A stretch of DNA of 64,000 bases from Rhizobium sophoriradicis (GTDB taxonomy: Bacteria > Pseudomonadota > Alphaproteobacteria > Rhizobiales > Rhizobiaceae), in NCBI RefSeq assembly GCF_003939025.1, contig NZ_RQIH01000005.1, positions 62,001-126,000 on the forward strand, in the 5' to 3' direction. A model generated the notes under the pieces. It had not been told where the DNA came from. It did not search any database and worked only from the letters and a program-made list of their open reading frames with translations. Positions 18,043-26,979 of this stretch are shown here, piece by piece (the first letter of the stretch is position 1; every line of letters starts with the position of its first letter). A program made the translations under genes and the position numbers.

Positions 18043-18508
18043 ACTTTTCTACGTTAAATAGTCACGGCCGATGTCGTCCAAAGCGGCAGGATCACAGCCG
18101 CTCTCGGCGCATTTCCAATTTCCCTGCCATTTCTCGGCTCCGCCGCTCGGAAGTCGCTCCCGCGCCAAAATTCATCATACAACTACACAGCTTTTGTATG
18201 TTGACATTATACTTGGCTGGTTCTAGCCATAGTAAGCCGGTCGGAGGAACGGCAAGAATAGAGGAGGCTGACTGACCCACATCTTCTGTTTCCACGAGAA
18301 GAGGTAAGCGTGCGCCATCAGATCCGATGAGCACGCCGAGACCGTTTGTTATGTCTCTATGAGCCCTTTCGCGTGATGTTTCCAGCGCGCCTGCCCGTGC
18401 GTGGCCGGCCTCGCAAATTGCAGGAAGCAGGCGAAGCGTGCAGGGATCTTCAGCAAAGCCGGAATACTGACTTCTGAAAATAATCGTCATGCAAAATGGG
18501 AGGAGAGC
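18043..18508. other. Long leader region of the TRAP operon
   Basis: This 466-base region lies before dctP. It holds the inverted repeat described separately, a TTGACA hexamer at 18201-18206 with only a weak -10 (TAGCCA at 18224), and about 280 bases of possible leader. A minus-strand frame of 132 residues (18092-18490) has no recognisable domain and I do not call it a gene. Confidence 0.5.
18176..18200. promoter_or_regulatory. Inverted repeat, candidate FadR-type operator
   Basis: CATACAA (18176-18182) and TTGTATG (18194-18200) form a perfect seven-base inverted repeat with an 11-base spacer. It directly abuts the TTGACA at 18201. GntR/FadR-family repressors bind dyads near promoters, and the regulator at 21508 is in the same operon, so this is a plausible operator. 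Binding is inferred. Confidence 0.45.
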
Positions 18509-19486
18509 ATGAAAAACTTTGTCAAACTGGCCGCCGGTCTTATGGTTGCCGCTTCAGTCATGAGCAGCGCCGCCAGCGCGCAAACGGTGCTGAAATCGTC
18601 CGATACTCATCCGGACGGCTATCCGACTGTTGAGGGCGTCAAATATTTCGGCGAACTGGTGAAGGAGCGTACGAAGGGCCGCTATTCGGTCGAAGTGTAT
18701 CATTCCGCCCAGCTTGGCGAAGAGAAGGACACGATCGAACAAGTACGCTCCGGCGTGATCGAGCTCAACCGCGTGTCGATGGCGCCCTTTAACGGCACGG
18801 TGAAGGAATCAATCGTTCCGGCCCTGCCCTACATCTTCCGTTCGGAAGAGCACATGCACAAGGTCATGGACGGCGCGGTCGGCGATCAGATCAAGAAGGC
18901 CTTCGAACCGGCCGGCCTCGTGGTGCTAGCCTTCTACGATGCAGGCGCGCGCTCGTTCTACAATAAGACGAAGCCGATCAATTCAGTTGCCGATATGAAA
19001 GGTCTGAAGTTCCGCGTCATCCAGTCGGACATCTTCGTCGACATGGTGGCGGCCCTCGGCGCCAACGCGACGCCGATGCCCTATGGTGAAGTCTATTCGG
19101 GGATTGAAACCGGCGTCATCGATGGCGCTGAAAACAATTTTCCGAGCTACGACACCGCCAAGCATGCGGAAGTGGCGAAGAACTACTCGCTTGACGAACA
19201 CACCATCCTGCCGGAGGTGTTCGTGATGAACAAAGCGGCGTTCGACAAGCTGACGCCCGAGGATCAGGAAATCTTCAGGCAGGCAGCCAAGGACAGTGTC
19301 GCCAAGCAGCGCGAGCTCTGGGCAGCCAAGGTCGCTGAATCACGTGCCAATGTCGAAAAGCTCGGCGCGCAGATCACCACACCGGACAAGCAGGGCTTCA
19401 TCGAAGCGATGGCCCCGGTTTACGAAAAGCACGTCAAAGACGACGTGCTGAAAAAGATGGTCGCGGATGTAAAGGCTGTGCAGTAG
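18509..19486 (+). CDS. TRAP transporter solute-binding protein (DctP family)
   Basis: A periplasmic binding protein of 325 residues with a signal peptide (KLAAGLMVAASVMSSAASA). It shows the DctP family layout: STDTHPDG-like start (SSDTHPDGYPTVEGVKYF), VEVYHSAQLGEEKDTIEQVRSG, then the substrate-binding KGLKFRVIQSDIFVDMVAALGANATPMPYGEVY with the conserved Arg that clamps a carboxylate, and YSGIETGVIDGAENNFPSY. The ligand is therefore an organic acid, possibly a sugar acid, but which is unknown. AGGAGAGC precedes the ATG. It heads an operon with the two permease genes and a FadR-type regulator. Confidence 0.92.
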   Translation: MKNFVKLAAGLMVAASVMSSAASAQTVLKSSDTHPDGYPTVEGVKYFGELVKERTKGRYSVEVYHSAQLGEEKDTIEQVRSGVIELNRVSMAPFNGTVKESIVPALPYIFRSEEHMHKVMDGAVGDQIKKAFEPAGLVVLAFYDAGARSFYNKTKPINSVADMKGLKFRVIQSDIFVDMVAALGANATPMPYGEVYSGIETGVIDGAENNFPSYDTAKHAEVAKNYSLDEHTILPEVFVMNKAAFDKLTPEDQEIFRQAAKDSVAKQRELWAAKVAESRANVEKLGAQITTPDKQGFIEAMAPVYEKHVKDDVLKKMVADVKAVQ

Positions 19487-19634
19487 CCTTCGCTTGCCTT
19501 CCTTCTTGCGGGAGGCCGCGTGAGCCATCGGGGTGGAGGACTACCTCCACCCCATTTCACCCTTCCGTGCCCCACATTTCTTGATCGATCCTCTCTGTAA
19601 GGGAGAGCGTCCGCCCGATTTCGACGAGGCCTGC

Positions 19635-20213
19635 ATGTCGAATAACCTGATCCCCGTCACCAACTTCCTGGCGCGCCTAAGCAACGCTGCGTTGTGGCTC
19701 GCCGGCGGCGGCCTGATCCTGATGACGGTCTTTGTCGCCTGGCAGGTATTCTGCCGTTACGTATTGAACGACTCGCCGAGTTGGACGGAGCCGGGCTCGG
19801 TCATGCTGATGAGCTGGTTCATCTTCCTGGGCGCCGCCGTCGGGATCCGGGAAAACAATCATCTTGGTTTCGACGTGCTGCTTTACGTCCTGCCAAAATC
19901 AGGAAAGCGCGTCCTGCGCATGATCTCGGACGTCGTCATTCTCGCATTCGGCGCCGGCATGATTTGGTATGGCGGCGCGCTCATGAGCCTGACCTGGAAC
20001 ACGACCCTGCCGTCGCTGGGCATTTCCGGCGCGTTCGATTATCTGCCGCTAGCCGCCGGCGGCGTCCTTGCCGTGATCTTCTCGCTGGAGCGGATTGTGC
20101 TGCGCCTCGCTGGTGAGCCGATCGACGACGTGCTGGATGAAGTTCTGCCGGCAGAGATTGCCGTCGAGATCGAAAACATCCAAGCCGACCCGAACGCCAA
20201 ATTGAAAGTGTAG
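19635..20213 (+). CDS. TRAP transporter small permease (DctQ family)
   Basis: A protein of 192 residues with four hydrophobic helices and the DctQ signature WQVFCRYVLNDSPSWTEPGSVMLMSWFIFLGAAVGIRENNHLGFD. It is the accessory membrane subunit that joins the large permease. I chose ATG 19635 (MSNNLIPVTNFLARL) because the family starts just before the first helix; the frame open to 19533 adds an unrelated lead. It lies 148 bases after dctP and four bases before dctM. The C-terminal tail is acidic and extended (EVLPAEIAVEIENIQADP). Confidence 0.9.
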   Translation: MSNNLIPVTNFLARLSNAALWLAGGGLILMTVFVAWQVFCRYVLNDSPSWTEPGSVMLMSWFIFLGAAVGIRENNHLGFDVLLYVLPKSGKRVLRMISDVVILAFGAGMIWYGGALMSLTWNTTLPSLGISGAFDYLPLAAGGVLAVIFSLERIVLRLAGEPIDDVLDEVLPAEIAVEIENIQADPNAKLKV

Positions 20214-20217
20214 CGCG

Positions 20218-21498
20218 ATGGAACTGTGGATTCTGTTCGGTGTTTTCACCGCCCTAATGCTGATCGGCACTCCGATTGCCTTCTGCCTCGGCGTCGCCAG
20301 CTTCGCTACGGTGCTATACATGGGCCTGCCGCCGCTCGTCATCTTTCAACGGCTCAATTCCGGCATGAGCGTCTTCTCGCTGCTTGCCATCCCCTTCTTC
20401 ATCTATGCCGGTGACCTGATGGTGCGCGGCGGCATCGCCAGCCGCATCGTCGCCTTCGCCGCATCATTAGTGGGGCATGTGCGCGGCGGCCTCGGCCAGG
20501 TCAATGTCGTCACTGCGACGCTGTTCGGCGGCATTTCCGGTTCGGCGGTGGCAGAGGCCGCAGCCGTCGGGGGGCTGATGATCCCGCAGATGAAGCAGCG
20601 CGGCTATGGTGCCGACTACGCGGTCAACGTCACCTCGATGGCGGCACTGATCGCGCTGCTCCTGCCGCCTTCCCACAATATGATCATCTATTCGATCTCC
20701 GCCGGCGGCAAGATATCGATCGCCGATCTGTTCACCGCCGGCGTCCTGCCTGGCCTGTTGCTCGCAGCCGCACTCATGGTGACCGCCTACATCGTCGCAC
20801 GCTCCCGCGGTTATCCAACGGAACCGTTTCCCGGCTTGGTCATGGTGGCTCACCTGCTCGCCGTCGCGGTACCCGGGCTTCTGCTGATCGCCATCATCTT
20901 CGGCGGGGTGAGGTCCGGTGTTTTCACAGCGACGGAAAGCTCGTGCATCGCTGTGCTATACGCGCTGCTGGTAACTCTCTTCGTCTACCGGCAGATGAGC
21001 TGGAAGGACTTCGTCCACGCGACGCAGGGCGCCGTGCGCACGACGGCAATGGTACTCCTGATCATCGGCACCGCCGCCGCTTTTTCCTGGCTGATGGCCT
21101 TCCTCAAGGTGCCCGCTTCGCTGGTTATCTGGATGAAGAGCGTCGCCGACGACCCGCTGACGGTGCTGCTTCTGCTCAATGTGCTGATGCTGGTGCTCGG
21201 CACCTTCATGGACATGGGACCGACCATCATCATCTGCACGCCGATCTTCCTGCCGGTGGCACAGGCTTACGGTGTCGATCCGGTGCACTTCGGCGTGATC
21301 ATGATCCTGAATTTCGGCATCGGGCTGAACACCCCTCCTGTCGGCGCCGTGCAATTCGTGGCCTGTGCGGTCGGCAAGATTTCGGTCTGGGAGGCTATGC
21401 GCTCCATCTGGCCGTTCTACGGCGCCGGTCTCGTCGTGCTCGGTCTGGTCACCTACATCCCGGCGATTTCGCTGTGGCTGCCGGCTGTGTTCAAATAG
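20218..21498 (+). CDS. TRAP transporter large permease (DctM family)
   Basis: The 426-residue membrane subunit with about 12 helices that moves the solute with sodium or protons. Clear DctM features are GTPIAFCLGVAS, IPFFIYAGDLMVRGGI, GGISGSAVAEAAAVGGLMIPQMKQRGY, LIALLLPPSHNMIIYSI, and near the end LNFGIGLNTPPVGAVQFVA. It starts with ATG 20218 just after the dctQ stop and is followed after 9 bases by the regulator gene. Confidence 0.94.
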   Translation: MELWILFGVFTALMLIGTPIAFCLGVASFATVLYMGLPPLVIFQRLNSGMSVFSLLAIPFFIYAGDLMVRGGIASRIVAFAASLVGHVRGGLGQVNVVTATLFGGISGSAVAEAAAVGGLMIPQMKQRGYGADYAVNVTSMAALIALLLPPSHNMIIYSISAGGKISIADLFTAGVLPGLLLAAALMVTAYIVARSRGYPTEPFPGLVMVAHLLAVAVPGLLLIAIIFGGVRSGVFTATESSCIAVLYALLVTLFVYRQMSWKDFVHATQGAVRTTAMVLLIIGTAAAFSWLMAFLKVPASLVIWMKSVADDPLTVLLLLNVLMLVLGTFMDMGPTIIICTPIFLPVAQAYGVDPVHFGVIMILNFGIGLNTPPVGAVQFVACAVGKISVWEAMRSIWPFYGAGLVVLGLVTYIPAISLWLPAVFK

Positions 21499-21507
21499 GA
21501 GGGCCAC

Positions 21508-22281
21508 ATGGCGGCCGATACAGCCGTTGAATTAAGGATCGAGCGAAGACCGAAACTCTCCGAGGGCGTGGTTTCGGCGATCCGCGCCCAGGTCTTGTCC
21601 GGGGGTTACGCGCCGGGCGAGAAGCTGCCGACGGAATCACGAATGGGCGAGCTTTTCGGCGTCAGCCGGACTGTTGTCCGCGAGGCGATTGCAACCCTTG
21701 CAGCCGATGGCCTCGTAGAGGCGCGGCAGGGCGCCGGCGTCTTCGTCAAAAATCACCCAACGATCGCCTTCGGCGCGATCAGCCTCGATGTGGGAAACAA
21801 GATTTCCCATGCACTCAACGTCATCGAGGTGCGCATGGGACTGGAGATCGAAAGTGCTGGACTTGCTGCGCTGCGACGTAATGCAGCTCAGGAAGCGCAG
21901 ATCCACGAAGCCTTCTTCGAGTTCGACCGGCTGCTCGAGCGTGGCGAGGCGACCGGCAAGAGCGACTTCGCCTTTCACCGAGAAATCGCGGCTGCCACGA
22001 ACAATTCATATTATGTGGAAGTTCTCGATGCGCTCGGCATGCGGGCGATCCCCTGCGACATCGCCTCGCCCTGGGGCACGGACAGCACGCTGTCGCGCGA
22101 TTATCAGGAAGGCCTGCAGCGCGAGCATTTGGCAATCCTGAAGGCGATTTCGGCCGGTGAGCCGGAAGCCGCCCGCGCCGCCATGCGCGCCCACCTGACC
22201 GCGAGCCAGGAGCGCTATCGCACGCTGCTGAGCGGCCAGCAGGCAAGATGGCTTTCAGGCACCCGTAAACACAACAGCTGA
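21508..22281 (+). CDS. GntR-family regulator, FadR subfamily (FCD domain)
   Basis: A DNA-binding regulator of 257 residues. The N-terminal winged helix (GVVSAIRAQVLSGGYAPGEKLPTESRMGELFGVSRTVVREAIATLAADGLVEARQGAGVFV) is a textbook GntR head. The C-terminal all-helical FCD ligand domain carries acidic and His residues (FAFHREIAAATNN and LKAISAGEPEAARAAMRAHL) that bind a metal and an organic acid. Being last in the TRAP operon, it probably senses the imported acid and represses the operon from the dyad near 18176. AGGAGG precedes the ATG. Confidence 0.92.
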   Translation: MAADTAVELRIERRPKLSEGVVSAIRAQVLSGGYAPGEKLPTESRMGELFGVSRTVVREAIATLAADGLVEARQGAGVFVKNHPTIAFGAISLDVGNKISHALNVIEVRMGLEIESAGLAALRRNAAQEAQIHEAFFEFDRLLERGEATGKSDFAFHREIAAATNNSYYVEVLDALGMRAIPCDIASPWGTDSTLSRDYQEGLQREHLAILKAISAGEPEAARAAMRAHLTASQERYRTLLSGQQARWLSGTRKHNS

Positions 22282-22315
22282 AGACGATCGCGTCACAACA
22301 AAATGCTCCGGCGGT

Positions 22316-23476
22316 TTAGATCCGCATGCCGGGAATGGCCAGCGGATTGTCCGACAGCGCCGCACGATCCGGCATATCGATGCGCGGTTTGCCGAGGAAA
22401 GCGTCGAACAGATCCTTGACGAAGGCTTCCGGCAGATCCCGGGTGATCAGCACCATGCGTGTGCGCCGGTCGTTGGGGTCCGGCCAGGCGGCAAGCCGCA
22501 CCGGCGGATGGAAAATGCTCTGCACGCCATGCAGCACCAGCGGCCGTTCCGGCCGGTCGGAGACGGAAACGATCGCCTTCATCCGCAGCAGCTTCTCGCC
22601 ATGGGCCGAGCGCAGGAGATCGATGAACATCTCGAGCGCCATCGGATCGATCGGCTTCTCCTCGATGATCGAGAAAGAGCGGATCGAGGCATTGTGACGA
22701 TTGATGTCGTGCGGATCCTGATGAGCCTCACCGCCATGATGGTGGTGATGATGATGACCGTGATCATGATGGTGATCGTGGTCATGGTTGTGGTGCGCCG
22801 CGTGTGCATCCTCGTCCTGCAGCCAGCGGCCGACATCGGCGATCTTCGTCGCCGGATCATAGAGGCCGTTGACCAGCATCGCAGCACTGCCCGCCTCAGT
22901 GCTGTCGGCATCCATCATCGTCGCGCGTGGATTGAGCGCCCGCAGGCGCTTTTCCAGCCTGTCCGTCGCCTCGGCCATCGTCCTTTTCGAGACGATCAGC
23001 CGGTCGGCGACGGCCGCCTGTTTGCGCGCTTCCTCGTGATTATCGAGCGTCTGCAGGCCGTTGACCGCATCGACGACGGTCACGACGCCGTCGAGCTCGA
23101 AATTGGTGGCGATGACGGGATTGCCCATGATCGCCTGCATGACCGGTGCCGGATCGGCAAGGCCGGTCGTTTCGATGACGACGCGTTTCACCGGCTTGAC
23201 GCGGCCGGTCTGCACGGCATCCATCAGGTTCGCCAGCGTATCGACAAGCTCGCCGCGCACGGTGCAGCACAGGCAGCCGTCGGAGAGCTCGATGATCGAA
23301 TCGCCGGAGCTTTCGACCAGCAGATGATCGATGCCGACATCGCCGAACTCGTTGATGATGACGGCCGCGTCCTTCATCGCAGGGTCTTTGAGGATGCGGT
23401 TGAGCAGCGTCGATTTGCCGGCGCCGAGAAAGCCGGTCAGGATGGTGACCGGAATCCTGTCGTTGAGCGCGCTCAT
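22316..23476 (-). CDS. CobW/COG0523 GTPase with His-rich metal-binding segment
   Basis: A G3E-family GTPase of 386 residues. Walker A GFLGAGKST spans residues 15-23, the metal-binding CLCC (C68, C70, C71) follows, and SKRTM stands in for the guanine-specificity motif. A His-rich loop (HHNHDHDHHHDHGHHHHHHH, near residues 230-250) precedes the CobW C-terminal domain (RSFSIIEEKPIDPMALEMF and VLHGVQSIFHPPVRLAAWP). These proteins act as metal chaperones, often for zinc under limitation; cobW in cobalamin synthesis is the other named role. It is not near cobS/cobT here, so a zinc-chaperone role is at least as likely. Confidence 0.9.
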   Translation of the reverse strand: MSALNDRIPVTILTGFLGAGKSTLLNRILKDPAMKDAAVIINEFGDVGIDHLLVESSGDSIIELSDGCLCCTVRGELVDTLANLMDAVQTGRVKPVKRVVIETTGLADPAPVMQAIMGNPVIATNFELDGVVTVVDAVNGLQTLDNHEEARKQAAVADRLIVSKRTMAEATDRLEKRLRALNPRATMMDADSTEAGSAAMLVNGLYDPATKIADVGRWLQDEDAHAAHHNHDHDHHHDHGHHHHHHHGGEAHQDPHDINRHNASIRSFSIIEEKPIDPMALEMFIDLLRSAHGEKLLRMKAIVSVSDRPERPLVLHGVQSIFHPPVRLAAWPDPNDRRTRMVLITRDLPEAFVKDLFDAFLGKPRIDMPDRAALSDNPLAIPGMRI

Positions 23477-23504
23477 CTCATTTTACCTTGAAAACGATCT
23501 TGCC

Positions 23505-24638
23505 TTAGAACGAAGTCGGACGCGGCATCGGCACCGGCACGTTGGCGACAGCTCCGGCCGCATCGCCGGTTGCTACTTTTTCCGGCTGCTGCGCCGGCTG
23601 CGGATCCTGCCCCGGAATGAGGCCGGCGAAGACGAATTGCGGATCGTGGTCCATTTCCAGAATATAGGGTGAGCTCACCTTCATGCGGCCGACCTCGTCG
23701 CGCGTTTCGCTGCGTATCTTGGCGCCCTTGGCGCTGCAGATATCGGCGGTAATGTCGGTCACCTGGTCCTGTCCCTGTCCGTAAGGCTTCAGCGAACCGA
23801 GCGTGTCATTGCCGGGAAACTGGGTGGTGAAGCCCTTCTGCAAAAGGTTCGCCGTCGCATCGGCGCGCGCTGCCAGGCTGTCGGTGCCGAGCACGACGGA
23901 GACGAGGGTGCGGCCGTTGCGGGTCGCCGAACCGATCTGGTTGAAGCCCGAGGCACAGATGAAGCCGGTCTTCATGCCGTCCGCGCCGGCGAAGCGGCCG
24001 ATCAGCATGTTGAGATTCGGCACGTTCTGCTGGCCGGTGGTAAATCCCTCCAGCGAGAAATAGCTGGCATATTGCGGAAAGTCGCGGCGCAGCGCCACCG
24101 TCAGCACCGCAAGGTCGCGCGCCGTCGTATATTGTCCTTTGCCCGGCAGGCCGTTCGGGTTGACGAAATGCGAATCCGTCATGCCGAGCTTCAGCGCCTC
24201 GCCGTTCATCCGCGTCACGAAGCCTTCCTGCGTGCCGCCGACGGCTTCGGCAACCGCAACCGCGACGTCGTTCGCCGATTTCACCAGCAGGATCTTCAAC
24301 GCGCTGTCGAGCGTCAGCTTCTGGCCGGGCTTGAAATACATCTTGGCGGCCGGCTGCGCGGCGGCGCGCTTGCTCATGACAATGGGCGTATCAAGGCTGA
24401 TCTGGCCGGCGCGGATCGCATCAAACACGGTATAGACCGTCATCAGCTTGGTGAGCGAGGCCGGGTACCACTTGCGGAAGGCTTCCTCATGCTCCAGCAC
24501 GCGGCCGGTCTGGACGTCGACGAGAATATGCGGATTGGCCTGAGCGAGCGAAATAGAGGCGAGAAAGGCGGCAGTCGCGGCGACTGTGAAACCCAACGGC
24601 CGCATGGCGGCAAACAAACGGAAGTGGCTCGTCGACAC
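23505..24638 (-). CDS. D-alanyl-D-alanine carboxypeptidase (penicillin-binding protein, S11)
   Basis: A periplasmic low-mass penicillin-binding protein of 377 residues that trims the terminal D-Ala from peptidoglycan stem peptides. The signal region is LGFTVAATAAFLASISLAQA. The three active-site motifs are SLTK (residues 61-64), SAN (121-123) and KTG (223-225). The C-terminal part is Pro/Ala-rich (PGQDPQPAQQPEKVAT) and lacks the usual PBP5 amphipathic anchor. The start is a GTG at 24638 with AAGGA six bases upstream; ATG 24605 is an alternative that keeps the signal peptide. Confidence 0.93.
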   Translation of the reverse strand: MSTSHFRLFAAMRPLGFTVAATAAFLASISLAQANPHILVDVQTGRVLEHEEAFRKWYPASLTKLMTVYTVFDAIRAGQISLDTPIVMSKRAAAQPAAKMYFKPGQKLTLDSALKILLVKSANDVAVAVAEAVGGTQEGFVTRMNGEALKLGMTDSHFVNPNGLPGKGQYTTARDLAVLTVALRRDFPQYASYFSLEGFTTGQQNVPNLNMLIGRFAGADGMKTGFICASGFNQIGSATRNGRTLVSVVLGTDSLAARADATANLLQKGFTTQFPGNDTLGSLKPYGQGQDQVTDITADICSAKGAKIRSETRDEVGRMKVSSPYILEMDHDPQFVFAGLIPGQDPQPAQQPEKVATGDAAGAVANVPVPMPRPTSF

Positions 24639-24796
24639 GGTTCGTCCTTCAGATGTCCGGAAAATCTCGCAACCTTCCTCTATCTAGCCTATATGGCTAT
24701 GACATGGCAAAGGTCATTGACGAAGTAATTTCCAAAAGCCTCACACCCTTGTGATGCGATCACAGATTGTCGGGATTTCATAACAGGAACGCCAAC

Positions 24797-25960
24797 ATGC
24801 CGATTTTGAACAGAGCCGCCGAATTGCAGGATGAAGTCGCCGAATGGCGCCGTCACATTCATGCCCGGCCCGAGCTCCTCTTCGCGGTGGAGAACACGGC
24901 CGCCTTCGTCGCTGAGAAGCTCAAGCAATTCGGTGTCGACGAGATCGTCACCGGCATCGGCCGCACCGGGGTCGTCGGGCTGATCAAAGGCAAGGGCGAG
25001 GGCCGCCGCACCATCGGCCTGCGCGCCGACATGGACGCCCTGCCGCTGACCGAGATATCGGGCAAGCCCTGGGCCTCGAAGACGCCGGGCAAGATGCATG
25101 CCTGCGGCCATGACGGCCATACCGCGATGTTGCTCGGCGCCGCGAAATATCTGGCCGAGACCCGTAATTTCAACGGCAATGTCGCCGTCATCTTCCAGCC
25201 CGCCGAAGAAGGCGGCGGCGGCGGCAACCTGATGGTCAAGGACGGCATGATGGAGCATTTCGGGATCGAAGAGGTCTACGGCATGCACAATCTGCCCGGC
25301 CTGCCGGTCGGTCAGTTCGCCACCCGCAAGGGCGCGATCATGGCGGCCACCGACGAATTCACCGTCACCATCAAGGGCCGCGGCGGGCACGCCGCCCAGC
25401 CGCATCGGACGATCGACCCGATCGCCATCGGCGCCCAGATCGTCGCCAATCTGCAGATGATCGCCTCGCGCACCGCCGATCCGATCAGCTCGGTCGTCGT
25501 CTCGGTGACCAAGTTCAACGCCGGTTTCGCCCATAATGTCATTCCGAACGATGCGACCTTCGCCGGCACGGTCCGCACCCTCGACCCGGACGTGCGTACG
25601 CTCGCCGAGACGCGCTTTCGGCAGATCGTCGAGGGCCTTGTCGCAGCCCACGGCGCCGAAGCCGAGATCAGCTTCAACCGCAACTACCCCGTCACCATCA
25701 ACCACCCCGACGAGACCGAGCATGCGGTCGCCACCGCCAGCGCCATTGCCGGCGAGGGCAACGTCAATGCCGAGATCGATCCGATGATGGGCGGCGAGGA
25801 TTTTTCCTACATGCTGAACGCCCGCCCCGGCGCCTTCATCTTCATCGGCAACGGCGACAGCGCCGGCCTGCACAACCCAGCCTACGACTTCAACGACGAA
25901 GCCATCGCCCACGGCATCTCCTATTGGGTCCGCCTCGCCGAACAGCGCCTGGGCTTCTAG
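24797..25960 (+). CDS. M20 family amidohydrolase (HipO/hippurate hydrolase-like)
   Basis: A zinc-dependent N-acyl-amino-acid amidohydrolase of 387 residues. The start is RAAELQDEVAEWRRHIHARPELLF, then GLRADMDALPLTE, HACGHDGHTAMLLGAAKYL, FQPAEEGGGGGNLMVKDG, and GRGGHAAQPHRTIDP of the dimerisation domain. The closing motif MMGGEDFSYML completes the metal site. Family members release amino acids from N-acyl or indole conjugates; the true substrate is not readable. ATG 24797 follows AACAGGAACGCCAAC. A terminator follows at once. Confidence 0.93.
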   Translation: MPILNRAAELQDEVAEWRRHIHARPELLFAVENTAAFVAEKLKQFGVDEIVTGIGRTGVVGLIKGKGEGRRTIGLRADMDALPLTEISGKPWASKTPGKMHACGHDGHTAMLLGAAKYLAETRNFNGNVAVIFQPAEEGGGGGNLMVKDGMMEHFGIEEVYGMHNLPGLPVGQFATRKGAIMAATDEFTVTIKGRGGHAAQPHRTIDPIAIGAQIVANLQMIASRTADPISSVVVSVTKFNAGFAHNVIPNDATFAGTVRTLDPDVRTLAETRFRQIVEGLVAAHGAEAEISFNRNYPVTINHPDETEHAVATASAIAGEGNVNAEIDPMMGGEDFSYMLNARPGAFIFIGNGDSAGLHNPAYDFNDEAIAHGISYWVRLAEQRLGF

Positions 25961-25968
25961 TAAGAATT

Positions 25969-25996
25969 AAGGCTTGGCTTCACGCCAAGCCTTTTG
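25969..25996 (+). terminator. Intrinsic terminator after the M20 gene
   Basis: AAGGCTTGGC (25969-25978) and GCCAAGCCTT (25984-25993) form a perfect ten-pair stem with a five-base loop, followed by TTGT. It separates the amidohydrolase gene from the tRNA gene. Confidence 0.75.
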
Positions 25997-26014
25997 TATG
26001 CATGGCGTGCAAGT

Positions 26015-26091
26015 GGTCCCGTAGCTCAGCAGGATAGAGCACCAGATTCCTAATCTGGGGGTCGCGCGTTCGAATCGCGCCGGGATCACCA
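26015..26091 (+). tRNA. tRNA-Arg (anticodon CCT)
   Basis: A 77-base cloverleaf. The acceptor stem GGTCCCG pairs with CGGGATC (one G-T wobble). The D arm is GCTC...GAGC. The anticodon stem CCAGA/TCTGG encloses TTCCTAA, which places CCT at the anticodon and decodes AGG. The T arm is GCGCG/CGCGC around TTCGAAT. The CCA end is encoded at 26089-26091. No integrase lies next to it and I saw no repeated tRNA end, so there is no sign of an island inserted here. Confidence 0.97.
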
Positions 26092-26123
26092 TTCTTTTAG
26101 CGATGAGCCAGACCGCGTAATCT

Positions 26124-26369
26124 TTACACCTTAATCGGAATTCCGGCCTCGATCGCAGCCTCGATGAAAGCCTGTCGCGCCTCCTCCCGGCTTCGCTTTC
26201 CGGAGATGACATCGGCGCACACGGCGCACGCCCTATCCAGGGCGGGGCCCTCGTCTGTCGGCCAGTCTTCAATCAACGCCCATGTCGCAGCCTGCGTGGT
26301 CTGGATCACTACCCATTGATCCGGTCCTTCAAGGGCGATCGTCACCGGCTTCTTCCAGATGGTCTGCAT
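26124..26369 (-). CDS. DUF982 domain protein
   Basis: A protein of 80 residues with the DUF982 layout: KKPVTIALEGPDQWVVIQTTQAATWALIEDWPTDEGPALDRA, then ISGKRSREEARQAFIEAAIEAGI. DUF982 is a small-protein family expanded in rhizobia, with no known function. I chose the ATG at 26369 with an AAGG site upstream; the frame stays open to 26531 but the lead does not match the family. It stands alone after the tRNA gene on the opposite strand. Confidence 0.85.
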   Translation of the reverse strand: MQTIWKKPVTIALEGPDQWVVIQTTQAATWALIEDWPTDEGPALDRACAVCADVISGKRSREEARQAFIEAAIEAGIPIKV

Positions 26370-26460
26370 TCTTTGGCCTTCCTTGACTGCTGCGGTCGTA
26401 GTTAGACCGATAAATCTCGTCTTGCAAATCAGCGCCGACTGCATTGCTTCCCCTATCGGT

Positions 26461-26979
26461 TCAAGGTGCGTGGGGAGAAGCTCGCCGGCCGCGCACAACC
26501 CGCCGCACGCTATATCCCAGCAGCGCCGCAACTACCCAAGCGCTGACAAAACCAATCGCACCCCAGACGAGGCCTGCGAAGCTGACCGGCACGCCGGGCA
26601 CGAAATCCCGCAAGGTATTGGCGAAAACGACATCATCCGGTTCCCCCAAGAGCACGAACGGTTTGGCGACAGGGGCGGCGGCGCCGAGTTTCAGCTGCTG
26701 CGACTGCAGCGTTTCATAGCGTGCGATCGTGCTTTGCATCGAGACGCCGCGGTCGCGCAGGAAATCGTCGGACGATTGCGCGTAGGTGTTCAGCGCCTGC
26801 TGGCGATCGAGCTGGTGCTCGGCCGCCTGCCTGTTGAAATCCTCGACGATGACGCGCAATTCGTCAATCGCTCCGCCGATTCGCTGGCGATATTGCTGGG
26901 CAAATTCCGGCGCCTGCGAAAACACCGTGCCACCGGCAAGCCCGGCGACGATGGCGATGATCCTTGCAATCGGTCCCAT
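26461..26979 (-). CDS. DUF2937 family membrane protein
   Basis: A protein of 172 residues with a hydrophobic start (IARIIAIVAGLAGGTVFSQ), the typical PEFAQQYRQRIGGAIDEL segment, a long helical middle (coiled-coil-like, ALNTYAQSSDDFLRDRGVSMQSTIARYETLQ) and a C-terminal membrane helix (FAGLVWGAIGFVSAWVVAALLGYSVRR). It matches the DUF2937 pattern; function unknown. The two hydrophobic ends suggest both termini lie at the membrane with a periplasmic helical domain between them. Confidence 0.8.
   Translation of the reverse strand: MGPIARIIAIVAGLAGGTVFSQAPEFAQQYRQRIGGAIDELRVIVEDFNRQAAEHQLDRQQALNTYAQSSDDFLRDRGVSMQSTIARYETLQSQQLKLGAAAPVAKPFVLLGEPDDVVFANTLRDFVPGVPVSFAGLVWGAIGFVSAWVVAALLGYSVRRVVRGRRASPHAP

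Noticed and set aside
18092..18490. A 132-residue frame antisense to the TRAP leader
   Set aside because: No recognisable domain; it would cover the promoter and inverted repeat, which are better supported.
26015..26369. tRNA-Arg as an attachment site of an integrated element
   Set aside because: No integrase and no repeat of the tRNA 3' end seen downstream; DUF982 genes are common in these genomes without mobility.
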